A DNA stretch of 13,725 nt from Candidatus Aenigmatarchaeota archaeon (GCA_023128965.1 JAGMCY010000069.1:1-13725); one strand, 5' to 3'. Shown: positions 1-7,798, numbered from the stretch's first letter. The notes: a model not told the origin generated them from the letters alone. A program made the numbers and translations.

Positions 1-776
1 TCGCTACCGAAAACAAAGTCCCATGTCCTCAGATTCTCATCGAAAATGTTATCCGAGAATGTCCATGTGTTGAAATCTGGTATCCCTGTCCCCGAGGGGT
101 CGATCTCTTCATCGTCCCCTGAAAGATCATAAAGCTTTTCAACAGAGGCTCCGCTTATTGCCGGGAAAACAGAATAGTTTATGTCATCAAAGGGGAGGGA
201 ATGATAGCTCTCTATGTAGTTCTCAACATCCTCGCCTGAAACCCCTGGTTTGAGATAGACGCCCAGTCCGTCCATATCGTGGTTTTCATGATAGAACTGC
301 CTTATCCCCGTCTTCGTCACTTTATCCCAGGATCCCATCCACACGTCCTCCCCGCTGACATCGAGCTTCGCCAGTATCAGGAAAGTCCCGACGTTATTCG
401 AGCTCACGTCACTCCATTTGTACGTCTCGTCGAAAACGAGCGAACCGGCCTGGCTTACCGATATCACGGGTTCTATCCCGGTTTGTATGCATTCCACGGG
501 ATTGAGATTCTTGCAACGGAAAAGGTAGACTTTCTTTATAAAGTATGAGGGGCCCTTGCTTGAAAAGGTTATCTGTATGTACTGGTAGTTCTGCAGATAG
601 GGGTATTGAAAACTCTTCTGGATGGAGTCGGAAAATTCGAGTAGCTCGGCTGTGGATTCCTGGTCGTCATGGGTGTATATAGTTATCTGGAGGGCTGAGG
701 CGAAGGTTATACTCAGGATTAAGTAAGAGCACGCTACTGCAAATATCTGGATTGCAAACAATTCCCATCTTTTCAT
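1..776 (-). CDS. Secreted or membrane-anchored protein of unknown function, C-terminus cut by window edge
   Basis: Reading the complement from the ATG at 776 gives 258 codons with no stop before base 1, so this is a partial gene. Residues 1-29 form a basic N-end (MKRW) followed by a hydrophobic stretch (LFAIQIFAVACSYLILSITF), a signal peptide or N-terminal anchor. The rest is hydrophilic, rich in aromatic and acidic residues, with one N-x-S/T sequon at Asn200 and an acidic patch near residues 220-227. I recognise no domain. The ATG begins one base after the TGA of the preceding gene (TGA-C-ATG), so it is almost certainly the third gene of the minus-strand surface-protein operon and translationally coupled. 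Existence and strand are well supported; function is unknown. It lies outside the membrane if the signal is used. Confidence 0.85.
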   Translation of the reverse strand, partial: MKRWELFAIQIFAVACSYLILSITFASALQITIYTHDDQESTAELLEFSDSIQKSFQYPYLQNYQYIQITFSSKGPSYFIKKVYLFRCKNLNPVECIQTGIEPVISVSQAGSLVFDETYKWSDVSSNNVGTFLILAKLDVSGEDVWMGSWDKVTKTGIRQFYHENHDMDGLGVYLKPGVSGEDVENYIESYHSLPFDDINYSVFPAISGASVEKLYDLSGDDEEIDPSGTGIPDFNTWTFSDNIFDENLRTWDFVFGS

Positions 777-777
777 G

Positions 778-2706
778 TCACACACAAGTTTCCTCTGTGC
801 TGATAGGCGGTGATCCCCCACAATAAGTTGTCACTATCCCTGTTAACTGGTCCGCCTCGTCCGGATGTACGCCCGGATCATCTTCTTCCCAATCGCTCCC
901 GTCAACCTTCAAGACAACCGGCAGGTAAACGTAAATTTCGTTTTCATCCTCTCCAAGTTCGAAGGACGTGTTTATGTAACCCAGCGGTCTGCCGGTCTCG
1001 TTATCGGATACGCTCGCGGTGAAATCATATTCAACGGGCTGCATGCTGGGGATTTCCAGCTCAGAAGTGAGGTAACCCTCTTCATCGTAATTTATGCTCA
1101 TTATCGAAACGTCCTCCCCTGTGAAGTAATTCGGCTGCGTAGGGGAGAATGTCAGGAAAACGATCAGCTCCTTATCATCGAAATAACTGGAATCCGTTAT
1201 GTCATTTGGCCCTCCGCTCAGGGTATAACTATCGAACTTGCCTTCGCTACGCGAGCCTCCGCTCGCCTCTGCCTTCAGGCCTTTCAGATGAATCGTGACG
1301 TCATACGATATCTCTTTCAAGCTAACCTCTATGTCCTCGATTTCGTCCTGCCTGAACAGATCGCCGTAACTCCTGTACCCTTCCCTGTAGACATGGAGTT
1401 CGCTCACCATGCACGGGATCTTCCCCTCGACCACGCCGTTTTCGTCCGTCAGTCCGATGTCGCATACGTAGTAACTGACGTCCGCTCCTTCCACCGGATC
1501 GCCGGTCGAATTCTTCACGGTTACCTTCGCATCGCAGTTCGCGTTGTTCACGCAGATTTCAAAGTATTCCGACTCCTCGCCGAAATCCGCCGTGCAGTCA
1601 CCCAGTTGGGAGTTCTGTATATCGACCATTATCGCGAAACTGAACCACTGGTTAAGGAGCGAATCCTCAACCATAACTATAACAGGATAACGGAATGTGT
1701 ACGCGACCGAATAAGGAGCCATGCATAACGGAACCATTGGCATAACCGGTTTGGGAACGACCCTCAAAGGTTCAGGGGCGAACATGAAGTAATCGCTTAT
1801 CTGTGAATCCCATGAAGGCGGGTAAGCAAAAGTGGCTCTCAGGCCCGGGTAAGTTTCGCCTCCCACGCTGTGAATCTCGTAGAAGGGGTTTTCAGCAAGC
1901 CTTAGTGCATCCGTGTTCCATACAACGTGGTCGACCGTGTATTTTATCACGCCCTTTATGCCGGGCAGTATGTCGCTACGTGATTTGAAGAGTACGTTCC
2001 CGCACCCCGTTTGAATGCCCGTTAAGGGAGGCCAGTTCTCATGCTCCGGGTTTGCGTGAACCAGTGAAAAAATCGTGATACCTTCAAAGAACCTCGTCTC
2101 GGCCGCGTCTTCCACGAAGTTCTTGGAGAAGTCTAAAACATCGTAAAGTTTCGTCGCAACCGAAACTTCATAAGGCTGCTGGATTTCGTAATCTTCCACT
2201 TCCGTTGGCAGATAAATCCTTATGTTAACCTCGTCTTTGCGGATGTCAACATCATATCTCTTCTTGCTGAAATCGAATTTCACATTCTTCCCGAAAAACT
2301 CCATCTCGTCCTCCAGGTTTTGCCTGAGATATGCCAGTATCCCGTCCCCTATCTGCCCCGAAACGTCCGGTATTTCCGTTTCGCCGCACTCCGACCATAC
2401 CTGTGTATCGAACATCCCGAATTCAACGGATTTTGTTGGTGAGAGCATGCCACCCTGGTTGTATATCAGGGTTAGCTGGTCCTTTATCCCAGCCCTTACG
2501 AGGTTAATTATGGAGTCCTTTATGGTTCTCATCTCCTGCGGAGGACCAGGGGGGGTTGGGGGTGTGATAATCGCTTGACGGGAAACGAGAACTATAGCGG
2601 AAATCGCGATTATTATCAGGGCAAGGATGACTACGAATTCCACCTGTCCCTTCATCCGGGATCTCATATAATAATATTTCATATAATCACTTATAACCTT
2701 TAACAT
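778..2706 (-). CDS. Large pilin-like surface protein with class III signal and a carboxypeptidase-regulatory-like domain
   Basis: This 642-residue protein has an N-terminal motif KGQVEFVVILALIIIAI (residues 19-35). It resembles archaeal class III signal peptides, cut between Gly20 and Gln21 by a prepilin peptidase of the FlaK/EppA type, leaving a hydrophobic helix (about 22-41). A proline-rich linker follows (48-57). Residues about 393-470 look like a CarboxypepD_reg/Ig-like beta-sandwich (VKNSTGDPVEGADVSYY). The remainder is unrecognised. Sequons lie at Asn399, 569 and 579, and a Cys sits one residue from the C-end. The start is uncertain: ATG 2706 overlaps the upstream gene by 7 bases with a GTGA element at 2714-2717, but in-frame ATGs at 2682, 2667 and 2653-2655 give shorter, more usual leaders. 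It is the second gene of the operon. The inferred role is a filament- or membrane-anchored surface component; known pilins are far smaller. Confidence 0.85.
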   Translation of the reverse strand: MLKVISDYMKYYYMRSRMKGQVEFVVILALIIIAISAIVLVSRQAIITPPTPPGPPQEMRTIKDSIINLVRAGIKDQLTLIYNQGGMLSPTKSVEFGMFDTQVWSECGETEIPDVSGQIGDGILAYLRQNLEDEMEFFGKNVKFDFSKKRYDVDIRKDEVNIRIYLPTEVEDYEIQQPYEVSVATKLYDVLDFSKNFVEDAAETRFFEGITIFSLVHANPEHENWPPLTGIQTGCGNVLFKSRSDILPGIKGVIKYTVDHVVWNTDALRLAENPFYEIHSVGGETYPGLRATFAYPPSWDSQISDYFMFAPEPLRVVPKPVMPMVPLCMAPYSVAYTFRYPVIVMVEDSLLNQWFSFAIMVDIQNSQLGDCTADFGEESEYFEICVNNANCDAKVTVKNSTGDPVEGADVSYYVCDIGLTDENGVVEGKIPCMVSELHVYREGYRSYGDLFRQDEIEDIEVSLKEISYDVTIHLKGLKAEASGGSRSEGKFDSYTLSGGPNDITDSSYFDDKELIVFLTFSPTQPNYFTGEDVSIMSINYDEEGYLTSELEIPSMQPVEYDFTASVSDNETGRPLGYINTSFELGEDENEIYVYLPVVLKVDGSDWEEDDPGVHPDEADQLTGIVTTYCGGSPPISTEETCV

Positions 2707-5171
2707 GTGTGGTTCACGTAGTACAATTCGTAATCGAGCGTCTTTCCCTGATAGCTAATTGTGAACGTGTATGTTTCAGAAGGATCGAAATCAGGGGGTC
2801 CGGGGTTGGTCCCCAGCAACGTATCAGTCGGGTAGGGTCCGTAGGTCCCTTTAAGATCATCGAAAATCAGGGGTCCCCGCCTGCTGGGGTTTATCGTCAA
2901 TCTCGAAATAAAATCCTCGGTTTGATTGAGTTTCTCGAAGTTGTAATCAATCGTGATCCTGTCGTTCGTGCATATCTCGTCTCCGTTGTCCAAGACCTCC
3001 GTCCTGTCGGAGATGAAGATGAGTTTTATCGTGTCCAGCTGTCTGCCCGTTAAATCGATAAGGGTGTTGGCGTATAGGCTTCCCGTTAAAGCGGTTTCCA
3101 TGGTGTTTGCCAGCACCTCTGCGTAGTCCCCCATTATATTCTGGGTTCTTACCTGGAGGTTTATCCTTTCCCTGGCGAGTGCTATTGATTTCTGGGTTTT
3201 TATGGCGGATATCCACCCCTGATTCACGGAAAGAACCATCATGCCCATGTCAAGCGCGAGTTGAAGAACTTGTGACATATCCATCCCGATTATCGGGATC
3301 TCAAAATTAATTATCTTGCAGACAAAATCGTATAATTTCGCAAAGGCCGGAATCACGGCTGAAATGCCATAAACAATAGCCAGACAGATGACCCAAATAG
3401 TTACACCGGCCACCATTCTCTGCCATATGCTCTTCGCGGCACATTCGGGGAAATTGTTTTTCACGGAATCTACCAGCAAACTCCAGAACGAAGAGGGCAT
3501 GCCCAGCTCCTCGGTTACCTGACCTTCTTCGAAATCAACGAGCCTTTTCTGTTCCTTTCCTATCTGTTTTTGGGAAGCCTGGACAATACAGCCCATGAAC
3601 CCGGGCCCGTAATCCCCGATGACTTTTATGACGCCCTTTATGGTCTTCATTATGTTTATCTTCAGGTTCGGGTTTTTGATCCATTCCAGTACGCTTTCAA
3701 TGGGGTCTATGAACGAGTCAATTTTGTCTTTAAAGTAGTTTTCTATCCTTTCTTTCAGTCTGCCCCCTTCTTTCATGTCGTCCTCTAGGGATTTCGTGAT
3801 GCCGCAGCAGGACCTTACCCAGAATACTGTTCTTTGCATGTTGTTTATCCACCTGGTCCAGTTCCCGATCCTCGCGAGGTCTTCCTTTTCCTTCTCAAGA
3901 ACCTCCATGGTGTTCACGAGTTCGTCTAGGATTACTCCCTCCATCTCGACCGTTATGGAGTCCGAGATGCTCTTGTAGTAGTTCAGGTATTTCACATCGA
4001 AGAAGACTGTTAGATCCCGGGATCCGTTGGTTTTCTCGTCTTTGCTGGGAGGCATCTGGAGATTGTCTATCGTTATGAACGCCATGCATTCGTACTTGTT
4101 GTATCTGATCTTTCGGCAATAGGTTGTTGTTATGTTCGCGTCCCCTAGCTTATACCTGGTTTCAAAAACCTTCAGTCTTTGCGGAACGTTGCCTGTTATC
4201 CTCACCGTTACGTTCTGCTGCGGTTCATTGGGAACGCACATCCCGTTCTCGTCGATTATCTGGCATTCGAGTTTTTCGATTTCATGCACGCGAATCCCGA
4301 GGTTGAGATCCTGGGAAACGAGGGTGGTTGAGAAGTTTCCTGAAATGTCATGGTCCCTGGTTCTCGCTCTTGTCTCGACCCATACCTCCGATCCCTCCTC
4401 GCATTCAGTGAAGGCCGTATTCGAGATCACGAGCCTGCAGAGGTAGATATCCTCTCGTCCTTCACCTTCATCGGTCAGTATTTTCTCGCATTCTATCAGG
4501 TTCCCCCCGTAACCCGTTCCATTCACGGAAAAATACCATGTGATATCCCCGTATAAGATTTCAGCATGTTTGATGACGACCGGGATCTCTATTTCACTCC
4601 CCGTCCTGCAGTTTATCTCAGGGGTGTCATACGGGGGAATGGATACGTAGAAGTCTATTTCAAGGTCCGGTTCTGTTCCAGGTTCCGTGAGAACGAAACT
4701 CCTCTCATCCGTTACCTTCACGCTCCTGTCCCCGTAGGAGATCTCGAGGGTCAGGTAAAGCCTGTTCTCTGTCTTTCCGAACGGGCAGGAGGGGATTCTC
4801 GAGAGCAGCTCGTTGACCTTCAGGGTGCACGTGATCTCCTGGTTGCTTATGAGTCCCCTTTTTGGGAAACAGGAAAGCGAAGAGGTTACGTTGTGATATT
4901 CGCCTTCCGAAAGGTCTTCCACGAAGGCCTCGCTCCCCTTTATATCGAACTCTGGAACGTTCTCGACGTACGCGTGAAACGTGATGTACCCGGAGGATTC
5001 GCAGTTTATCGGCCTCAGATCATCAATTATTTTAAGAACGGGCTCGATTATGAACTTCACTCTCGTGCTTTGCAATTCGCTGACCTGGTAGGCGAAAACG
5101 AAGGAGAGCGAGAATATCAGGTAACATGAGAGGAAAACTGAGAGAAGGACGAAAGCTTGTTTGGGATCCAT
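2700..5171 (-). CDS. Giant exported multi-domain membrane protein of unknown function, first gene of the surface operon
   Basis: This 823-residue protein starts with a hydrophobic signal or anchor (6-28). Residues about 35-410 look like consecutive beta-rich, S-layer/Ig-like extracellular domains, Cys-rich and carrying sequons at Asn94, 217, 279, 320, 346 and 382. A helical, partly coiled-coil stretch (about 411-560, sequon Asn437, adjacent Cys455-456) leads to a strong membrane helix (586-611) and a Met-rich hydrophobic segment (624-648). A helical region (650-715) and a C-terminal beta domain (about 716-823, sequons Asn749 and Asn820) follow; the last residue is Cys. Sequons on both sides of the 586-648 pair suggest a membrane hairpin with both ends outside. 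The ATG at 5171 lies about 26 bases from a TATA-like box. I recognise no family; the architecture suggests a cell-envelope scaffold, but this is inference. Confidence 0.85.
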   Translation of the reverse strand: MDPKQAFVLLSVFLSCYLIFSLSFVFAYQVSELQSTRVKFIIEPVLKIIDDLRPINCESSGYITFHAYVENVPEFDIKGSEAFVEDLSEGEYHNVTSSLSCFPKRGLISNQEITCTLKVNELLSRIPSCPFGKTENRLYLTLEISYGDRSVKVTDERSFVLTEPGTEPDLEIDFYVSIPPYDTPEINCRTGSEIEIPVVIKHAEILYGDITWYFSVNGTGYGGNLIECEKILTDEGEGREDIYLCRLVISNTAFTECEEGSEVWVETRARTRDHDISGNFSTTLVSQDLNLGIRVHEIEKLECQIIDENGMCVPNEPQQNVTVRITGNVPQRLKVFETRYKLGDANITTTYCRKIRYNKYECMAFITIDNLQMPPSKDEKTNGSRDLTVFFDVKYLNYYKSISDSITVEMEGVILDELVNTMEVLEKEKEDLARIGNWTRWINNMQRTVFWVRSCCGITKSLEDDMKEGGRLKERIENYFKDKIDSFIDPIESVLEWIKNPNLKINIMKTIKGVIKVIGDYGPGFMGCIVQASQKQIGKEQKRLVDFEEGQVTEELGMPSSFWSLLVDSVKNNFPECAAKSIWQRMVAGVTIWVICLAIVYGISAVIPAFAKLYDFVCKIINFEIPIIGMDMSQVLQLALDMGMMVLSVNQGWISAIKTQKSIALARERINLQVRTQNIMGDYAEVLANTMETALTGSLYANTLIDLTGRQLDTIKLIFISDRTEVLDNGDEICTNDRITIDYNFEKLNQTEDFISRLTINPSRRGPLIFDDLKGTYGPYPTDTLLGTNPGPPDFDPSETYTFTISYQGKTLDYELYYVNHTC

Positions 5172-5191
5172 AGTTATTTATTTGGCCTATG

Positions 5192-5202
5192 TTTATTTTA
5201 AA
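5192..5202 (-). promoter_or_regulatory. TATA-like promoter for the surface-protein operon
   Basis: On the minus strand this reads TTTAAAATAAA, centred about 26 bases before the ATG at 5171. That spacing places the expected start of transcription at or next to the start codon, so a leaderless mRNA is likely. It lies back to back with the promoter of the divergent gene at 5233. Confidence 0.55.
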
Positions 5203-5210
5203 TTTATAAA
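5203..5210 (+). promoter_or_regulatory. TATA-like promoter for the MNT-HEPN gene
   Basis: TTTATAAA is centred about 26 bases before the ATG at 5233, the usual archaeal TATA-to-start-site distance, so the transcript would begin at or near the start codon. This supports 5233 as the true start rather than the upstream in-frame TTG at 5161, which lies inside the start of the divergent gene. Confidence 0.6.
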
Positions 5211-5232
5211 TTGCTGGCTCAAGTATTTAAAC

Positions 5233-6375
5233 ATGACAAAGGGGAAGGGAACGGGTAAGAAAGAGAAGGGAACGAAATTCGACAAGGGGAAGGAGGAAAG
5301 GAAAAGGGTTCAGATTATAAAAAGGTTCACGAAAGAGGTTCTGAAAAAATACGGGAATGTTATAAAATCTGTCGTCCTCTTCGGATCGAGCGCGAGGGGC
5401 TCCTGGCACAAGGAAAGCGATATAGATGTTTTCATAATCGTGGATGACACCAAACAGAAGATATCGCCCGCGGTTAAAGAGCAGATGGAGGACGAATTCG
5501 ATGTCATCGCTAAGAAGTTGTCCAGCAAGTTGTCCGTTCAGCAGCCCTATCTCCTCACAGAATTCTGGAACATGGTGAGGATCGGGCACCCCATAGTCTT
5601 CAACTTCATACGCGAGGGCGTTCCGGTTTTTGACAGGGACATCTTCCTTCCGATAAAGCGTTTGCTTCAGATGGGGGAAATCAAGCCTTCGAAAGAAGCC
5701 GTGGAGAAGTACATAGACCGCGCCCCGAAAAGGATAAAGAGGATTGAGAACGCGAAGATGTACATGGTAGCGGAAGACTGCTACTACGCGATGCTTGAGA
5801 GCTTACAGGCGGTTCTCATGTTCCTGGGCAAAACCCCCCCGAGGCCTTCGGACGCCGCGGAAGCCATGAGGAAGACGCTTGTGGATATGAATCTCGTGAA
5901 ACCCGAATACGCTGAATGGTTAGAAGGGGTTATAAACAGGAGGAAGGATGTCGAGCACAAGCATCTGAAGAACATACCCGGTTCAGAGCTTGATGAATGG
6001 ATAGAGAAGTCGAAAAAGTTCGTCAAGGAGATGCAGAAAACCCTCGTTCGTGTTGAGGTCCTAAAGAGGGAGAACCTGATCGAGAAATCCTATTCCATCA
6101 TGGCCGAGACCATACTCACGATTCTGAAATCCATAAACAAGATACCGAAAAAAGGCGAAAGCATAAGCGAGTATTTCGAGGAGCATGTCGTGAAGCCGGG
6201 ACTCGTTTCCGACAAGTATCTTGAGGTGTTCACCGAACTCGAGAAGATGAAAAAGGTCGTGAAGGGCGGGAAGATACTCGACCTCTCCAAGCAGGACATC
6301 CTCATGCACAGGGAATACGTCCGGAAGTTCATAAGGGAGGCGGGTAAGGTCCTCAGGGGGAAGATAAAAACCTAG
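5233..6375 (+). CDS. Single-chain MNT nucleotidyltransferase with two tandem HEPN-like halves
   Basis: This 380-residue protein opens with a very basic tail (residues 2-30), then a pol-beta-type minimal nucleotidyltransferase domain (about 30-135). Its hallmark is GSSARGSWHKESDIDVF at 51-67 (Gly51-Ser52, metal-binding Asp63 and Asp65). Residues about 170-270 form a HEPN-like helical domain with R-x4-H (Arg237 to His242). Residues about 275-375 repeat that fold, aligning by eye without gaps at an offset of 103 residues (Tyr184/287, Pro202/305, Leu221/324, Tyr226/329, Phe263/366). There Arg237 and His242 are replaced by Lys340 and Gly345. Separate MNT and HEPN proteins form toxin-antitoxin pairs in which the MNT protein can AMPylate the HEPN RNase; here they share one chain. 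The AMPylated Tyr of HepT-type R-x4-H-x-Y is absent (H-x-H). Whether this is a self-contained toxin-antitoxin, an RNA enzyme or a housekeeping transferase is open. Confidence 0.85.
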   Translation: MTKGKGTGKKEKGTKFDKGKEERKRVQIIKRFTKEVLKKYGNVIKSVVLFGSSARGSWHKESDIDVFIIVDDTKQKISPAVKEQMEDEFDVIAKKLSSKLSVQQPYLLTEFWNMVRIGHPIVFNFIREGVPVFDRDIFLPIKRLLQMGEIKPSKEAVEKYIDRAPKRIKRIENAKMYMVAEDCYYAMLESLQAVLMFLGKTPPRPSDAAEAMRKTLVDMNLVKPEYAEWLEGVINRRKDVEHKHLKNIPGSELDEWIEKSKKFVKEMQKTLVRVEVLKRENLIEKSYSIMAETILTILKSINKIPKKGESISEYFEEHVVKPGLVSDKYLEVFTELEKMKKVVKGGKILDLSKQDILMHREYVRKFIREAGKVLRGKIKT

Positions 6376-6386
6376 AACTGTTCTCA

Positions 6387-6392
6387 TTTTTT
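6387..6392 (+). terminator. Oligo-T tract after the MNT-HEPN gene
   Basis: A run of six T lies 12 bases after the TAG of the plus-strand gene, inside the 20-base spacer separating it from the convergent cytidylate kinase gene. T-tracts are the main known archaeal intrinsic terminators. No hairpin is needed and I see none. Confidence 0.4.
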
Positions 6393-6395
6393 CCT

Positions 6396-6923
6396 TTATA
6401 CCAATTTGGTTATTTCTTCAATGACCTGATTGATTGCAAGATTCGTGGTGTCTATCACCATATCGTAATGCGATCTGTCAAGGAAGTCGATCCCGTAGTA
6501 TTTTTTATACCTTTCATCCGTCTGTTTAACCCTCTTTTTGATCATTTCGTGAATCTCCTCCACGGTCTTCTTTTTCTCTTCGTCTTCTCTCTGGCTTCTG
6601 AATATCCTCTCCGCCCCGACCTCCAAGTCGACATAAAGGAAAATCTTTATCGAATGGGGAACGAAGTGGAAACCTAACCAGCTGTCGATTACGAAGTTGT
6701 CTTCCCTTTCCCCGAGCTCTTTCTGATACTCATCCACTTTCTTATCTGTCCAGTCCTCTTTCATGCCTATCTCGTTTAACTGATCTATCGTGAGTCCCCT
6801 CTCCATCGCCATTTTGCCTCTCAAATCCCCGATGGAATAGAATTTTAGGCCAATCCTTTCTGCGAGGAGTTTTCCAACGGCTGTCTTCCCAGATCCGGGC
6901 AGACCGGAAATAGTTATTATCAT
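6396..6923 (-). CDS. cmk: Archaeal-type cytidylate kinase (CMP/dCMP kinase) with an altered substrate-site motif
   Basis: This protein would transfer phosphate from ATP to CMP or dCMP in the cytosol for nucleotide synthesis. It has 175 residues, close to the usual archaeal Cmk length. The P-loop is GLPGSGKT (7-14); Arg35 lies in the NMP-binding helix (GDLRGKMA); the lid/C-terminal signature QTDERYKKYYGID spans 134-146. In related proteins the segment at 79-85 normally reads like (E/D)GRLxG, with the Arg touching substrate phosphate. Here it is IDSWLGF, with Trp82 in place of Arg (codon TGG). It follows the TIM-barrel gene with a 4-base ATGA overlap and is probably co-transcribed. An adenylate-kinase-like specificity cannot be ruled out. 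Confidence 0.85.
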   Translation of the reverse strand: MIITISGLPGSGKTAVGKLLAERIGLKFYSIGDLRGKMAMERGLTIDQLNEIGMKEDWTDKKVDEYQKELGEREDNFVIDSWLGFHFVPHSIKIFLYVDLEVGAERIFRSQREDEEKKKTVEEIHEMIKKRVKQTDERYKKYYGIDFLDRSHYDMVIDTTNLAINQVIEEITKLV

Positions 6924-7798
6924 CGTACCATGTCCCCCAGTTCATGGAGCATATCAACTATATCCTTCTCCCTGTTTGGCGTTTCGAAGATGAGCGTTCC
7001 CTTGATGTTCAGGGTCTGGATTGATTTTATGAGGTGTTCGAGTTTCATGTCAGAACGAACGACAGGTTTGTGCTGTATCGCCCCTGAAGGTCCGTAGGAG
7101 ATTCCAGAGAAAATGAAATACGCCTCGTTCAGCCAATATTGACCCACTTCCGCTCGCACGTTGTCAAGAATCCTCCTGAAGTCGTTCTCGCTCGTGAGCG
7201 CTCCTGAACTTCGCGCGTGTATGTGAGCCCAGTTAAGTATGGGTTCGGTCTTCGTCGTCCTCTTGACCATGTCTATCACGTCCTCCACGCTCCCGAGGTC
7301 TCCAACCCTCCCCGTTGTCTCTATCCCTATTTTCGAGCGTATCCTGAGTTCGTTCACGATCTCATTTATCTTGTAAACAACGAGCCTGGAGGCCTGGTCT
7401 TTGGGCATACGTGAATAGAAGTTTGGGTGTACGACAAAGACCCTCGCGTCCATGACATTCGCTATGTTGCAGTAAATCTTGAAAATGTTGTCAAGCATGG
7501 GTTCCCCGGGAAGGGAATGGTTGTGGATAGCAAGTTCGATATTGTATTTGCTCGCGATGGTCTTGATCTTCAGGAGGTTCGTGTAATGTTCTTTGTACAG
7601 ATCGGATATGTTATTGATGTTGTCGAACAATTCCTTCGGGAGGAGCAACGCCCGAAACCCGACCCTGTACAAATCCTCGAGAACGCTGAGCGCCTCGCTG
7701 GGGGTTTTGATCACGGGAATTCTGGAACTTCCGTATGCTGCCCCCATCCTCATCCCAAGTCTTTCCTGGATCTTCAGGCTCTTCTTCCGAATAAGCAT
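6920..7798 (-). CDS. Endonuclease IV / xylose isomerase-like TIM-barrel protein
   Basis: This 292-residue protein has the AP-endonuclease-2 TIM-barrel pattern. Metal-ligand motifs matching E. coli Nfo appear in order: AIHNHS (His92/94), VVHPNF (His124), GIETTG (Glu160), NWAHIHAR (His192), AIQHKP (His243) and FETPN (Glu272). Two usual ligands differ: the Asp before AHIHA is Asn189, and the His of the normal HFSG motif is Ile229 (FIFSG). So the trinuclear zinc site may be incomplete. Relatives are called AP endonucleases or sugar isomerase-like enzymes, and DNA repair is only one possibility. The ATG at 7798 is preferred over upstream GTG 7804 and TTG 7807 because a TATA-like element lies about 23 bases before it. 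It overlaps cmk by ATGA, suggesting a two-gene operon. Confidence 0.8.
   Translation of the reverse strand: MLIRKKSLKIQERLGMRMGAAYGSSRIPVIKTPSEALSVLEDLYRVGFRALLLPKELFDNINNISDLYKEHYTNLLKIKTIASKYNIELAIHNHSLPGEPMLDNIFKIYCNIANVMDARVFVVHPNFYSRMPKDQASRLVVYKINEIVNELRIRSKIGIETTGRVGDLGSVEDVIDMVKRTTKTEPILNWAHIHARSSGALTSENDFRRILDNVRAEVGQYWLNEAYFIFSGISYGPSGAIQHKPVVRSDMKLEHLIKSIQTLNIKGTLIFETPNREKDIVDMLHELGDMVR

Noticed and set aside
865..1728. Long open frame (287 codons) on the plus strand
   Set aside because: It lies wholly inside the 642-residue minus-strand gene and shows no family motif. The minus-strand product has a signal, linker and recognisable domain, so this is an antisense shadow.
2541..2565. 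G-rich run (seven G, TT, five G) suggesting a G-quadruplex
   Set aside because: It is the complement of proline codons in the PP-T-PP-G-PP linker of the 642-residue protein and has too few separate G runs of three for a classic four-run motif.
4566..5129. 187-codon plus-strand open frame
   Set aside because: It is antisense to the N-terminal domains of the 823-residue protein, with no promoter or family features.
5161..5232. Upstream TTG start extending the MNT-HEPN protein by 24 residues
   Set aside because: It overlaps the start of the divergent gene and both TATA boxes. The ATG at 5233 has a promoter at the right distance.
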